NCBI GenBank assembly: GCA_024516035.1
Contig: CM044959.1
Location: 27,492,605-27,556,604 of the forward strand
Direction of reading: 5' to 3'
Length of the DNA stretch: 64,000 nucleotides
From: Bactericera cockerelli
Lineage: Eukaryota > Arthropoda > Insecta > Hemiptera > Triozidae
Part shown: piece by piece, positions 33,991-46,967 of the stretch
Layout: each line of letters begins with the position of its first letter
Numbering within the stretch: the stretch's first letter is position 1
Notes under the pieces: model-generated
Database searches by the model: none
The model's input: the letters and a program-made list of their open reading frames with translations, nothing else
Told to the model about the DNA's origin: nothing
Made by a program: the position numbers and the translations under genes

Positions 33991-34672
33991 AAGATGTATT
34001 AAGACTTGGAAAATTTTATTGGCCTTTTTTAAAAAGAAAAATAAATAAATTGTTATGTTTTTTTTTATTTAATAATAATAAAATAGGTATATTGTTAATC
34101 TTGTTACGGAGTTGATATGATGTATAATTTAAAACAAAACGTAAACAATATGATATATGACTAAACTTTATCTCTTATTAAATATTAAGAAAGATTCATT
34201 TTATCTGTATACTGAATATCTTATTTTAAGTTCTTTTTAAACCAATTTAAAAAATGTGAAAAAAAACATTATTAAATGAATAATTACTTGTTATCAAATG
34301 ATTTGCAGTTTTTTATTTCATAATTCAAGTAAAGCAACGTCAAAAATACATCATCTCGGAAAAAATGCATACAGAACGAGTTCTTCAGAAGTTTGCATAA
34401 GCTTAGGAGATCATTTGAAGATGAAATTTACTGTACAAATACAAAATAATACATTCTTCAATTCAATTTATAGAACTTTTTGAAGTTCGATCAACATCGT
34501 GAACTGAATTGATTGCCTAGGTGGCTTTAACATGGAAAAATATCAACTGCACGGTCTGAAAAGTGGGTGCTGTAATAGTCATATACATATTATTGTACAG
34601 AATGATTTTTTTTTTTTTTTCTAATAGGGCTCGAAAATCCGGAATGGCTCAATAGGCTTATCAATTATGTGA

Positions 34673-34704
34673 AGTGCAAATGTATACTATGTACATTTGC
34701 ACTT
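34673..34704. other. Short perfect hairpin
   Basis: AGTGCAAATGTA and TACATTTGCACT form an inverted repeat around a 7-nt centre. Confidence 0.5.
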
Positions 34705-34717
34705 GTAACTAATAGAC

Positions 34718-34723
34718 TTTATT
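34718..34723 (-). terminator. Candidate polyadenylation signal of the P450 gene
   Basis: AATAAA on the minus strand about 90 nt beyond the P450 stop codon. Confidence 0.55.
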
Positions 34724-34811
34724 TAAACTTACCTGTTGAGAAACGCGGCGCGGGAACGATGAATGGCTTGTTTCTGTCGCACGTACCTATATAACGGCAT
34801 ACATTTCTGCG

Positions 34812-37800
34812 TTACCTCCGTATAAACTTTATATTGATCGCTCTGTCCGGAACACGATTAAGTCGAAAAACCATTCCTAAGGGTTCCTTGTCTACAGCTT
34901 CTAGCTTGAATTTCTCAAGCACCTGGGAAATGAAGGAAAATTAGACTTTTATATAGCTTATCTTTTAGTAAGAAATACCTCACAATTATCGCAATATTCT
35001 CTTCTACGATGATAATATAATGGTAACTAGGGCTATTGAGTCCAATTTTCCCAGCAGTAAGACCGACATATTATTGTGTGGTCAAAATCTCAAATGGGAG
35101 GATAACTTGTCGTGTCCCGGTTGAGTTTCGAACCCGCGACCTCTTATCCACTGAGCTACTTGGACTGACAATAATTATTTATCATGAAAATCCTGTGCAC
35201 TTCCTGTTTGGCATTGCAATAAATTATTGTTGGTCTTAAATAAAAGAGCGTGCTCACCAACCAGAGGTTAAAGTTAATAGTTATGCTTATGCTCAATCCT
35301 GCTTACATACTATTTATTCTTACCTCTGCAAGATACAAAACCATCTCTTGCTCAGCAATCAACTTGCCCGGACACATGCGTGGTCCAAAACCAAATGGCA
35401 ACGAGGAAAATGGATGAAAAGATTCGTTAGTAGAATCTGCACTGGTCCTGTTGGTTCTGTTCTCTCGAAACCACCTCTGAGGTTTGTACTGGAGGGGACA
35501 CGGGAAGTACTCGGGTAAAGTTCCAATGACAGGGTTCAGAGAAATCACATGACACTGTAAGGGAACAAGAGACGGAAAGTACGCTAGTCAAGGAGCTCAG
35601 GCAATATCCTTCATCTAGTGCCGAACACAAAGGAGCCATAGAACCTAGACCCTAGGGTAGCCCCGGTACCACGCAGAATAATCGAACCATGTTATTTAAT
35701 CTATGCGGCCAATGCGGCCCCAACGGAGTCCCGAAAATCGTCTATTATTATCTAGATGTAAGGTCTACTAAGTCCAGGGTTCTAGAATGGTGCAATTAGT
35801 GAGGCTCATCTTAAAAATGGAAAATACAATAAAGTACAACTAGTGACAATACTTACACTAAGGCGTACGGATTTTTTTATATTATTTTATTTGATTTGGC
35901 GTATTACGTTTGCTTTTAACAATGTATATTGTACCTATTACAGTAAATTACAAGAGTGGCTTCACCCTACATTAATTCACTAATTATTAGTCAAAACTAC
36001 TTTCAATAATTTTACCCAGTCTGAATGGGTCCAAGATACCAGTAAAACATCTCTGTAGCCTTAACTTCTCTCTGCATGACATTGCTTCACTTCCGAGATC
36101 TGTCTGAAACTCTGGCTGAAACTCGATTATTGCTCGAAAATGAATTACGTGGCCATAACTTTTCTTTAGTTGAAAAGAGAAGTGTACAAGGAAAAGTTAT
36201 TTGTTTTTTTTTTATTATTTTTTTTTTCATGTCGCTTTCAACTGCATGTCATATCACGACGGAGGTTTTATCCTCCATTGATGGAAACTCACAAACACGC
36301 CACTCAAATTAACCTCACGCAGCCTGAGTGGGGCGAGAAATAGCCAGCATCACGAGTGTTCGAATTTGAATGGTCACCCATCCAAGTCCTAGCCTCGCTG
36401 AACATTTCTCAACTTCAGTAACAGAACAAGAACTGGTGTATTCAACGTGTCATCAACGCTGACTGCTATTTGTTTTAGTTTTATCTAAACTTTGTGCTTA
36501 ACCCATTGCCTACCAAGCCATTTTTATGAAACTTGCTCTGGGGACCAAGGGTATTTTCCTTAAAATCACCTGTCTAGCATATGTGCAACAAGCGGTCCCC
36601 CAGACAAAAAACCCATATTTCCTAGTCACTAGAGACCGTATATAGCATATGTGCTAGACAAATTGTCTTGCATAATATACATATATGCTATACATGGTAC
36701 CCAAGAAGGTTCAAACGTATCTAGCATATATGCAACCCCGGTACCCCAGGCAATACCAGTGTCTTGCAAATGTGCTATCCATGGTAGGCAATGGGTTAAA
36801 AGAGGCAGGGAAGACTTACACCCTTTGGCACCCGATAGCCGCTAATGATGACGTCATTCTGTACAAAGCGGCCGTTGCCTCCAGCAGTGGCCGCTACTCG
36901 AAGCGTCTCTCTAATACACGACTTGAGCAGCCTCGAGGCTCTCTCTGGACTTCTCAGCTCACGCACGATGCTGTCTTGTAACTCTGGGTCCAGGCTGAGG
37001 TAGTGGAGAGTCATGGCGAGCGTGGTGGCCGTCTGCAAGAAACAAGCAACTTTTATGATTTATGTTAAACTAGCGGGCTATCGCCCGCTTTGCGGGCCGA
37101 GGCATGGCCGTGAAAGCAAAAAATCCTTTTTCGCCAATGGCAGGTGTTGTAGTGGGAATTTCGAAAAATCCCGTCTTATTGCACATCTAGACTATAAGAC
37201 AAAGCTACCTACCAAATTTCAGCTTCCTAGGACTTACCAGTTCGGAGAAACAGTGATGATCAGTCAGTCAGTGACTTTGACATTTATATATTAAGATGAT
37301 AAATGCCCGCAGAACGGGTGTATATTGACGAGCCGAGCTCTATTTACACAAATATTATTATTATTATTATTTAACGCTTTATTGGTCAACTACATGATAC
37401 ATTCAACAAAATATAACATGAAAAAAAAAGAACACAATAGAATATGTAGTGAACCAAGGGGCGAGGTTAAAGCCTGTGGCTTTCTCTTCCACCGAACATA
37501 ATAATAAAAGGAGAAAAAAAAACCAGAGGCTACAAAAATACTAATAAAAATCACAAAATACATCACAAAGGTAAAATAAGGTTCATAAAATATACATAGA
37601 AAATAACATAAAATAGAAAACTGTGTTGTGAAATAAACACAACATGTCAAATAAAATGATTTATGTTATGTAGTAATCAAGAGGTATTTTGGAGTGGCAG
37701 AAAGCTTTTGTGAATGGCCAACACTTAGATACTACTGAATATTAAATTAAGCAAAAATTTCAATGCAGCACAGCCAGGAGAGCTTCATAAAAAAATTCGT

Positions 37801-38172
37801 AATCAGCACCTCAAAATCATTGGATTTGATATGTCGCAACCCCCATCTAGGGTGAATGATTAAAAAGTTAGTCCAAGCGGGTCCCCCGAAAATACCGGTC
37901 AATTGGGGCCGGGTTCCAAAAAGTTCAAGATATCAAAAAAATGATTAGAGTAAACCCCTATTATTTTTTTGATCCGAGAAAATGTTGTTCTCTAACTTTT
38001 TTTGTATCTTTAACCAATTCAAAGAAGCAGCGGCTGCGGCCAATATTTGCGGCCCTGCGGCCGCATCTTGCGGCCGATTTCAACCAAAAGTTTCGTGGTT
38101 CGTCTGGTGTATAAAATTAATTTGCATACTAAATTTCAAGTCTCTAGCTCTTACCGTTCTCGAGATATCCTG

Positions 38173-38210
<38 letters not shown>

Positions 38211-41200
38211 GACAGACAGACGCACGGACCAATGGCTGAAAACAACTTTTTTGGTATCCTGAGGCTATGATTCGTCCAGAAATGTGAAAAACTGGGTAGG
38301 TCAAATTTTCGACGAATACAATACTTTCCTTATTAGGTATAGGATAAAGAAAGTAAAAAGTATACAAAATTGGTCATAGCATTTGAACACTTTGTATAAT
38401 TTTCACATAAAAAATTACGATTATTTTTCTATTCACTAAGACCATACAATGCAATTAAACCCCAGCGCGGGAAACAAAAAAAAAAACTGTACTGTCGAAT
38501 TGGACCACATTCTTGACCCAGATGGAAAGAGAAAGATCTAACAATTAGGTTAATGTTTTGAAAATGTGCGCAACATTCTCTGTAAAAAAATAAAAAAAAT
38601 AAATAAAAAAAAAACATTGATAACTTCAGAAGTGCAATTCAAAAATAAGTTACCGCATCAATGCCGCCAAGTAAAATGTCCATGGCAGTCATCACTTTGT
38701 CTTTGTAGCTCAGGTTTTCCATCTCAAATAAGGTCTTCAGATATGGTTCCTTGCTCAAATTCATGCTTTTGATATTTATGGCTATCTTGTTGTAGAAATA
38801 GTTGTTAGCCATTTCAAGTTTCCTATAACACAAGTGCCAAAGGAGATAAGTTAATACAAAACTTGATTTTCTGTTTTTTTACTCGTAACTCTTAAGTCGA
38901 GGATCGCAATGGGTGCAACATTTTGTCTCGCAGCGTTACGATGGGAAATGTTGCAAAGTCAGTGGGGTTCGTTTGATCTCATTCGATCTTATTGCCGGAG
39001 GCAATCTCTTCCACACAACCCTTGGTTAGTTTGTTTAAAGAGTTGTTAGTTTGAGACTGACTGTGGCAAGAATGTATTTTCTGATAAAAAAAAAAAAAAA
39101 AAAAAAAAAAAGTTACGATTTGAACTGTCAGTTCAAAAAATATCAAATAGAATAAGTATTAATTTCCTATAATATCAAAGAATTCATTTACATACTCCAC
39201 CAATTGAATAAACTTTACCTATAAGCTTTTGTTTTGATTACACTCCAGATTGGGGGCTCTCCCATAGTTTTATACAAGGAATCCATTAGAATCATGTTCT
39301 GCTGCAACATTTCATCCTTCTCTTTTTCATTGGTAACACTCATAACAGGACTGATAATTGCAATGGCTGAAATCATTTAAGGAGAGAAACATTAGTGAAT
39401 TTTAAACCTCGACTACTTGATTACCACTATGCACTGGAATAATCAGTTAATTTCTCCATTAGGCTTAAAGAATCTCTAGTTAACACTCTGATTAGCCTTT
39501 GTCTTTGCACCTGGGCCAAAAAACACATTTATTTATTTTATTTAAAACTATGTCTTATTACTCCTATTTACTATTATTGATACTACTTTACTAATTCCTC
39601 AAAACCAATTCTGTCAATGAACCTGAAATTTTGTGATTTGTGATGGATTACGAATTTACACAAACTGAATGAAATGATTTTGTTACCATACAAACTAACT
39701 AAACACACACACCACTTTTTTACATGAAAAAAAAAGGTACAGCTATACTTGTAATTACCATCTAAAGCATATCTCATGCAATGTGTAATAACATCGTGTA
39801 AAACTTGTTCTTCGTCCTTGCTTACTTCCTCACTAATTGCCTGCACATGAAGCTTTGCAATGCTCTGATGTTTGTCGTAATAAGAAGCAACCAAAGATTT
39901 CTTGAGTAATGGGTTAACAGCAGATCTGAACTTATGCCAAGTTTCTCCATTGCTGTAAAATAAGAAAGTTGTTCTGTTTAGAAAGTAAGATTTAAGCAAT
40001 ATACAGTTTAGCATAGTAGCTAATTGAGAAATTTAATCATGCACTTAGTTGGGCATTACATTAGCCATTGATGTATTATACTATGCAACTGGGGCTTAAA
40101 CTTGGTTGAATTCAATTCTAAAAGAAGAGTTATTTCTTTTACACTTTTCCCCCTTAAATTATAGAGGCTGAGTGAAATCAAATAAGAGTCAGGTTGGTGC
40201 TAATCTCTATGAACTTCAATCTCCATGAACTTCAGATACTTACTTAAATGAACTTACCTCCAAAATAGGTGACAGAGTCCAAAGATTTACTGGAGTTAAA
40301 AAACTTATACATCTAATGCAGCTTAAAAAAGGTCTGAATAAAAAAGTAACTTAGCAGACCTTTTATCCAAATATACCTTACTAATACGCCAGCACTTTGT
40401 TGATTATTCTCTCTAACCATTCTCAGAGCATCCAGAGCTTTTCTTGAAGGACGTTTGCCTTCATGTTGATACATGGTTCTGGTATCTTCTGCACTTATGG
40501 TGATAACCATTGGTTCTCTGTTCAGTATCAACTTCATGACTGGAACATTGTTGTCTTTCATAATGGAATGGATTTCTTCGGTGAATTTATCTACTGAATA
40601 TTTACCTGAAACAAAACTTAATCTTAATATATAAATGTCAAAGTCACTGACTGACCACTGACTGATCATCACTCTACAGCCCAAACCGTAAGTCCTAGGA
40701 AGCTGAAATTTATTAGGTAGCTTTGTCTTAAAGTCTAGATGTGCAATAAGATTTTTTGAAATTCCCACTACAACACCTGCCATTGGCGAAAAAGGACTTT
40801 TTGCTTTCACGGCCATGCCTCGGCCCACAAAGCGGGCGACAGCCTGCTAGTTGAGTATATGGATACAAATATACACACCTTCTGAAAATTGTGTATCCAC
40901 TAATATTCTTTAAATGAAATTATTGTAGTGTCAACATTATAATTTGTATTTATAACAGGTGTCATGATGAAGTAGGTACTCTCAAATCATTTCCAATGTC
41001 ATAAGATGTCCAGATCTTGGTTCATCCACCTGGGGGTTCAAACACAGTTCATTTTTTTGGGATGGAAACTTGGCAGGGAATTTGATATCTGAAAAAGATT
41101 ATTACCTATACCACATTTTGGGGGATATGACATACATAAAAATAATTTTAGAATAGATATAAGAAGTTTAATAAGAATCAAGTTTTCAATCAAACAGTGA

Positions 41201-41391
41201 TATCCAGAAGATTTTTTCAACTTACCTATCTTTGGTATGAACAAATAAGCATGCCCAATGATCGGATATGTTTGAGGGCTGAAAATTTGATCAAATGTTT
41301 TGATTGTTGCAGCAGTGGTGTGTTTATGTTTTACAAATAAGTGATACATTGCTAAAACTGTTAATCTAATTTCATAAATAATAATGGTCAA
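34812..41391 (-). CDS. Mitochondrial-clan cytochrome P450, eight exons, complete
   Basis: Exons on the minus strand join in phase at GT-AG sites: 41391-41226 (or from the ATG at 41349), 40605-40377, 39952-39759, 39366-39219, 38822-38654, 37032-36820, 35554-35324, 34922-34812 (TAA). The product is 486 or 472 residues, a normal P450 length. N-terminal KTFDQIFSPQTYPIIGH is the proline-rich hinge. SNGETWHKFRSAVNP is the helix C region typical of the mitochondrial clan. LLGGIDATATTLA, made by joining two exons, is the oxygen-binding helix I motif. ETLR is the ExxR pair, and FGFGPRMCPG is the haem loop with the axial Cys. These enzymes are monooxygenases using adrenodoxin in the mitochondrial matrix. 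Members include ecdysteroid (Halloween) enzymes and detoxification enzymes; the subfamily cannot be fixed by eye. Introns carry SINEs, a piggyBac-like MITE and two copies of one retroposon. Confidence 0.9.
35070..35168 (-). repeat. tRNA-derived SINE (family T2), antisense
   Basis: Minus strand: GTAGCTCAGTGGATAAGAGG (A box), GCGGGTTCGAAACTC (B box), then CCGGGACACGACAAG and ATCCTCCCATTTGAG. It lies in the intron before the last P450 exon. It matches 2165-2300. Confidence 0.7.
36206..36465 (-). repeat. 5S-rRNA-derived SINE, antisense
   Basis: On the minus strand the head reads TTGAATACACCAGTTC, CTGAAGTTGAG and CGAGGCTAGGACTTGGATGG GTGACC. This follows the internal promoter region of 5S rRNA (A box, intermediate element and C box). 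The body has ccccactcaggctgcgtgaggtt and tcctccgtcgtgatatgac, and ends ggttgaaagcgac before an A/T-rich tail. It corresponds to the + copy at 61630-61907. Confidence 0.75.
36498..36799. mobile_element. piggyBac-like MITE (family C)
   Basis: 302 bp from TTAACCCATTGCCTACC to GGTAGGCAATGGGTTAA. Perfect terminal inverted repeats of at least 13 bp are flanked by TTAA, the piggyBac target. No coding capacity. It lies in a P450 intron only 20 bp from the exon at 36820. Confidence 0.8.
37064..37295 (+). repeat. Dispersed retroposon, copy 1
   Basis: Begins ctagcgggctatcgcccgc, a short stem (GCGGGC...GCCCGC), continues ggccgaggcatggccgtgaaagc and ends gactttgacatttatatatta. The second copy is inverted at 40621-40852. 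Both are in introns of the same P450 gene. Confidence 0.7.
37790..38365 (+). repeat. Dispersed repeat with internal CAGA microsatellite, copy 1
   Basis: Matches 51397-51955 in inverse orientation over about 560 bp. Shared landmarks are the gcggccgca-rich centre, a (CA)n/(CAGA)n tract (38173-38221), and the end gacgaatacaatactttcctta...aggataa. The microsatellite sits at the same point in both copies. Confidence 0.75.
39089..39111 (+). repeat. Poly(A) run
   Basis: About 23 consecutive A's in a P450 intron, possibly the tail of an old retroposon; the sequence before it is not classified. Confidence 0.5.
40621..40852 (-). repeat. Dispersed retroposon, copy 2
   Basis: Reverse complement of 37064-37295, including gggcgacagcctgctag at its outer end. 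It lies in the first P450 intron. Confidence 0.7.
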
Positions 41392-43478
41392 ATTAACATC
41401 AGTTTTACATAGACATTGTCATGAGGAGATTTTTACTTTTTAATAAGTAATAGAAGAAAACCCCTGTGGGAACTTATTGGAAACTATTGATCAGTGACAA
41501 GTGTTTTAAAAAATGTTTCACATCCACATTTGAGACCTTCTTTTACTATGCTTTGCTTAACATGGAGATGTGAATTCATATAGGGTAGATTAATTACATA
41601 TTGGTGTTGGGAAATAATATTCCCTTCCCTAACCCTAAACTTGAAGTCCACACTACACAGAGATCATCCATCTCACAGAAAGCCCCAACTAACTAATTAG
41701 TGAACTCACGAGAGGCTCTGTTTTAACTTGGGTATTGGATGATTTGTTTGTCTGTGTGTTTGTTTATAATAATATATATGATTTCAGTAGTGAAATTTTG
41801 TGATCATGAAAGCTAAGGGGGCCACACTGTGGTTAAAGAAAATTGAACAAGGGCCCCAAAAGTGGGCCTCTTGATATTTTTTCATGAAAACCCATCAATT
41901 GATGTATTGAATGAAAGGTATCAATGTCCTCATGCTTAATATTACATTTATAATGCGATAATAGAATCAGTGTGAGGTTTACAATTCACATACTATTAGT
42001 ACAATAAACTCTCAACACTCAAAACACTCTAATCAAAATTTGATTTTTTATTATTTCCGTTTTAATATTTTTAAATTCCCGCTAAATGTTTGATAAGAAA
42101 TTCAATATGGCGGTAACGGCGGTTTAATTTAAAATTTTGAAAAATTATGAAATTCAGAAGTAAAAAAATTGTAATTTTGTAGTTTGTAGAAAAGAAAGGA
42201 ATTTTATATGTAATAAATAATTTAAGTAATTATTAGTGAACGTCTTACAGTCACAACATCTCCTTCAAGACAAACAAATCTGGTAAAAATTGATGAATTA
42301 CTGAATTGTTCTATAACTTCAGCTTATCTGTATGGTTAATAGCTAAGTTAAGACAAGAGGGAGAATGCTCTTAAATAATAATAATAAGTTCTGAATTGAT
42401 AGGGGTGGCAAATCCACACACAAACTTGTGGCGTGCTGCTCAACTCAGACTACAAGGAAGCTTGGAAACAGTGGTGCATCAAGTTGTACATTGGGAAGCA
42501 TATGAGCTAGGTACATGAGAATAAAATAATAATAAAAAAAAAATACTGTGGTATTATTTAGAAGTATGGCTGGAAGACTATAAATTAGACATTTGATCAG
42601 AATCCTGGAAATAACCAGGTTTCAATATTGAAATTAATTTTTACTATACCCTTTATTTAAGAATCATTATAGTAGCAGTCCAGTTTTATTCCTAATAGTG
42701 TTTCACAGTAGTGATAGCCCAAAACTTTGAAGTGGCTCCTTGCAGCTAAAAATATTTTTTCAGAAGTTTTGTCCGACCAGATGCTCTGTAGCCCATCTGA
42801 GTTTGAGACTCCTATCTGTTTAGTTTGTTTCAAATAGTTTTGTTTTGGTCTTTTAAGTTTTGCGCCATTCATCCTTTCTCAAGGTGAATTTATGCTATTA
42901 TGTAGAATATATTAAACACACAGGTTCAATAGATTGTGTGGTAGGTATAGGAATACAAGCTATTTGTACAGTGTCTTCATAAAACGGAAAAGGCCCACAG
43001 ACCTGAAGGGATTGAATCATTGTTACTAAACTTTGAAAATGCTTGTGTCATGCAAGGCACTGACTTTTTTGTTGTTGTAAATTAGTGTCCTACCATATGC
43101 TGGACACACATTTAAAGTGAGGGTCTTCCTGTCCAACATATTGTCGGATGCAGCCCCAACAGAAATATTAGTGTCCGGCAATATGTTCAACATGGCACTT
43201 AACCCAGATGGGGCTGACGTCCTTCCAGAAGGACGTCCTTCTGGAAGGAAGTCAGCCCCATCTGGTGAAAGGTACTACGTTGTGGAATTTTTCTAATTAA
43301 TTCAGCTTGTTGAGGTTAGTTGGCGACACCTTAAGCTCTTTGTTTTGAGTCCGAGTGATAAGTTGACAGCACTTATTTTGATTCAGGACTCAATTTATAT
43401 CACTCCGAAAAAATAAAACAAAAAATTTCACCGCGTTATCTGGGTTAATATGTTAATCATTTTAATTTTTATTCACAG
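41392..43478. other. Intergenic region between the divergent P450 and NOSIP genes
   Basis: About 2.1 kb separates the first known P450 exon (- strand) from the first NOSIP coding exon (+ strand). Promoters and any 5' noncoding exons of both should lie here. No TATA-type promoter could be identified with confidence. A long hairpin is at 43203-43264. Confidence 0.45.
43203..43264. other. 62-bp hairpin
   Basis: CCAGATGGGGCTGAC at the left and GTCAGCCCCATCTGG at the right are exact complements. The inner segments TCCTTCCAGAAGGA and TCCTTCTGGAAGGA are also complementary, so the whole 62 bp folds with almost no loop. Confidence 0.75.
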
Positions 43479-43485
43479 ACTTACG

Positions 43486-46400
43486 ATGACACGTCATGCA
43501 AGAAATTGTACTGCAGGTGCTGTATATACATACCACGAAAAGAAAAAAGATGCTGAGGCTTCTGGCTATGGAACACAGAATGCACGATTTGGTAAAGACT
43601 CAGTGAAAGATTTTGACTGCTGTTGTTTAACTTTGCAGCCCTGCAGGAATCCTGTTATCACGTAAGCTTTTCTTTTTCATGGTTTTTATTTATTGTTTGT
43701 GTATCAGTATGATTTTTGATAGCTTGAAGATTATTCATGGACATTTAAAATCAAATCTTCCATTTTATGTTGCCAATTTTTTGTATGAATTCTTCATGGT
43801 AGCTAAGTTCATGCCACCCTCTACAATTTTTTGGGCTCTATTTTTTTAAAAAACTGCTTCAATAAAATATAATGTAAAATTTCAGAAAAGTGATTTCACT
43901 CATAGTATTTTTCTTACATTGTTTTTTTCCCCAGGAAAGATGGTTATTTATTTGATAAAGAAGCCATTCTGGAATATTATATCACAAAGAAAAATGAAGG
44001 CTCCAGAAAAATGAAAGAATTTGAAAAACAGAAGAAGAAAGATGATGTAAGTGGAATGCCCTAGTAGAGAGGTACAGTTTTATTGTTAAACGGTGCTGCC
44101 CACACATTTGAAAAACACAGCATAACAATTAATACATAAAGAGTACATCTTGTGTACAGCACAAACTACCAAAGGTTGGCTGGGAATGAAACACCCTTCA
44201 ATTTGGATTTCTTGTTAATATATTTGATGACACCATGAGCAGTTAGAATAATTTTTGTATCTTTTCAGCTACCTATATAATTAAATTAGCTAAAGAATTT
44301 TGTTATTACTTTGAAAGTGTTTTCAGAGCTAATTCATGTTATCTTTCAAATATTTGGTATATTTTAATTGTCATCTTTAATTCAGTGCTTGGCATGTTGA
44401 TAGTCAATGGTGGAATTTCTGTGTTGTTGAAAGGACTTATTTTTATCGGACCCAAAGCTAGGAGCTTGGATGATAAATGCATTTATGTTAGATATCAGGG
44501 AAAAACTACAAATTAATCTTTTTTTATTTTAGGATGATATTTCAGAACTTCTGAATGCAGAAAAACTGTCTAAAGTAAATTCTTTTCTCAAAAGTGAAAG
44601 AAATATCTACAGCTCTTCAGCATCACCACTGATTACTTCAGGTAAATAAGTGTTACCACAAGACAAAATGGGCCATATTCATATAAAGAAGCAAAAGCTT
44701 TTACTTTTGTAGAAGCAAATGGTACATAGATATTCATAAAGCTGATCTATTGCTTTTATTAGTAGCAAATGTAACTTAAACATGAAGCAATTGTATGAGA
44801 GGAAAAGCAAATGCTCACAAGTGAAAGCAAATGGTTGTGAATATGAAAATGAGCAAATGCTTTTACTTAGCCACATTTTGCTTTTACTTCGAGCATTTGT
44901 TCATAAGCAAATTCTTCATCTTTATGAATATGGCCCATTGTCACATTCCTATCATAGATTGTCTGTTTGTTTCATGAAGAAGAAATATTTTCATGGTCTA
45001 TTAAGATTTCCAAAATAAAGCAACTTGTTTTAGGTCTTCAATGATATTACAGCTTGAGACAAATTTTGTCTAATGGGACAAAGAAGATATTAAAATTGGT
45101 TATCATTTTTTGTAACATTTAAGAATACATTCGAACCTCAATAAACAAGAATTCAATGGACTGCTGAAAATAGTTTTTTTTTTAATTGAGAAACCTCTAT
45201 GAGGACCAAGAGTGTTTTATCCAGGTTTCCTCCATACACAAGTCCTGTTTATGCAGGTTTGACAATAAAGGTAATTTACCAATTAATGTTGTGTTCTAGT
45301 TCTATGTTTATACACTCATTTTATATATCTCTTATCTCTTTATTTTTGCTACTTCTGAACTGATGTGACAAATGTTTGTGTTATATATGGTGTGAGTATG
45401 TATGTTTTTCTTCTATTATAATTAAAATAAAAATAAAATATATAAACATTTAGGTGTATTCTTTACCTTGTCTTGAAAAATGTCTTGTTTGTAGCTGGAT
45501 CATCCAAAGCCAGCTCGTCATCATCATCATCTGTCTCTAACATGGTCAATGGAAAAGACAAGCAACTGCCAAGTTTCTGGGTGCCATCTGAAACACCTGC
45601 GGCCAAGAAAATTGTCATTGAAAAACCTGTAAGTAAGAATTGGTCAAATATCTTTAAATCCTGTCAAAAATTGATTTGACAAGTAATTATTACCAACAAA
45701 ATATTTTTGCTTATAATATTTTTTGGTGAACACAAAAGTCACAGTTGTGGTCCCAACACTCCTCGTCAAAATTAGAGCACATGCAGGCTGTTTTCCATCT
45801 AATCCCATATGATTGAAACGTGATGGAACATAACATTTTCAGAAGATTTTTATTTTAAATATTGTTACACAATTTTCAATTTCAAAAATTCCTTCAAGTT
45901 ATGGATTCCTGTAAAACTAAAAAGCCTTCCAAAATTCACTCCAATCCACACAGGACACCACAGTGTACTGTCCAATGAGCGGGCGACCACTTAAGATAAA
46001 GGACCTCATACCTGTAGTGTTCACCCTAGTGAAGGATGCTAGTGACACCAAGTCCCTCATTCTCAAGCAGAACCGCTACATGTGTGCGGTGACTCATGAT
46101 ATCCTGAGCAACTCAGTACCGTGTGCTGTGCTCAGACCTGGGGGCAACGTGGTCACGGTGGAGTGTGTAGAGAAGATCATCAAGAAGGACTGGATCCACC
46201 CCCTCACCAGCCAGAAACTCTCTGAGAAAGATATCATCTATATGCAGAGGGTGAGTGTTTTGTGTTTCTTGGCCCTTTTCATTTCATGATCATGGACAAA
46301 CAGCTGCATTAGGGACGGGGTAGAACTTGCCCTTCTTGTAGCCTTTTTACTTCCCTTATCTTATAGAAAGTAAAGTAATGGAATCAACCAAAAAAAGATA

Positions 46401-46967
46401 GAAGATATTCAATACTTTTTATTTAGCTGTTGATTCAATCCAAATGAAAAACATTTCTTTCATTAAGTATGTACTGATTTTAGAATGCAAATGTTTGCAA
46501 ACTCAGGGTTTCAAATGGAGGTCTTTCATAAATATTATGGCAAATAATTCTCGTACAGAGCTATCCATGTTCTTGAACAATATATTACATTTAACTAAAT
46601 TTATCACCTTATGTGCCCTATCATTATTTTATGGTAAGAAATAATCATTTTTAATTAGCTTCATCTCAGTGTTGAGTTCGTTCTGTTTTGTGATTTTAGT
46701 TTGAATCTCTCAAACATTTAACCCTGTTAACAAAGGAAAATAATGCTAAATGAATTTTCTACCACCTGATCCTCACAGTCTTATTATTATGTGGTCACAT
46801 ACTCTAATACTTGAGGAAAAATCCAAGCATTGGGTAGAATTTACCATAGCACAAATAATATAAATACATTAATCTGTTCACTCATTTTTTTACAGGGTGG
46901 AACTGGCTATTCATTAACCAATGTGAGTCTAGAAGGAAAAAATGCACGACCAGCACTGCAAGCATAA
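43486..46967 (+). CDS. NOSIP: Nitric oxide synthase-interacting protein (NOSIP), six coding exons
   Basis: Exons 43486-43661, 43935-44046, 44533-44641, 45495-45628, 45954-46250 and 46896-46967 join in phase to 299 residues, against about 301 in vertebrates. The start MTRHARNCTAGAVYTYHEKK, the block DFDCCCLTLQPCRNPV and the C-terminal YCPMSGRPLKIKDLIPV are family signatures. NOSIP is a nuclear/cytoplasmic E3 ubiquitin ligase with a split U-box-like fold (N-terminal zf-NOSIP part and C-terminal part). In vertebrates it binds nitric oxide synthase and PP2A and is found with spliceosomes. The middle exon (45495-45628) carries a serine run. An acceptor at 43478 just ahead of the ATG suggests a separate 5' noncoding exon. 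Intron 3 carries a TIR element (44667-44939). Confidence 0.95.
44667..44939. mobile_element. MITE with AATGGGCCATATTCAT inverted ends
   Basis: 273 bp in NOSIP intron 3. The left end AATGGGCCATATTCAT and the right end ATGAATATGGCCCATT are exact complements. The interior is rich in repeated AGCAAA/TTTGCT words. No coding capacity; superfamily unknown. Confidence 0.7.

Noticed and set aside
41038..41090. Additional P450 exon
   Set aside because: The exon ending at 41226 joins the one starting at 40605 in phase, and this segment would interrupt a conserved stretch.
34812..41391. Assigning the P450 to a particular Halloween enzyme
   Set aside because: Only clan-level motifs are clear by eye; subfamily needs alignment to reference CYP sets.
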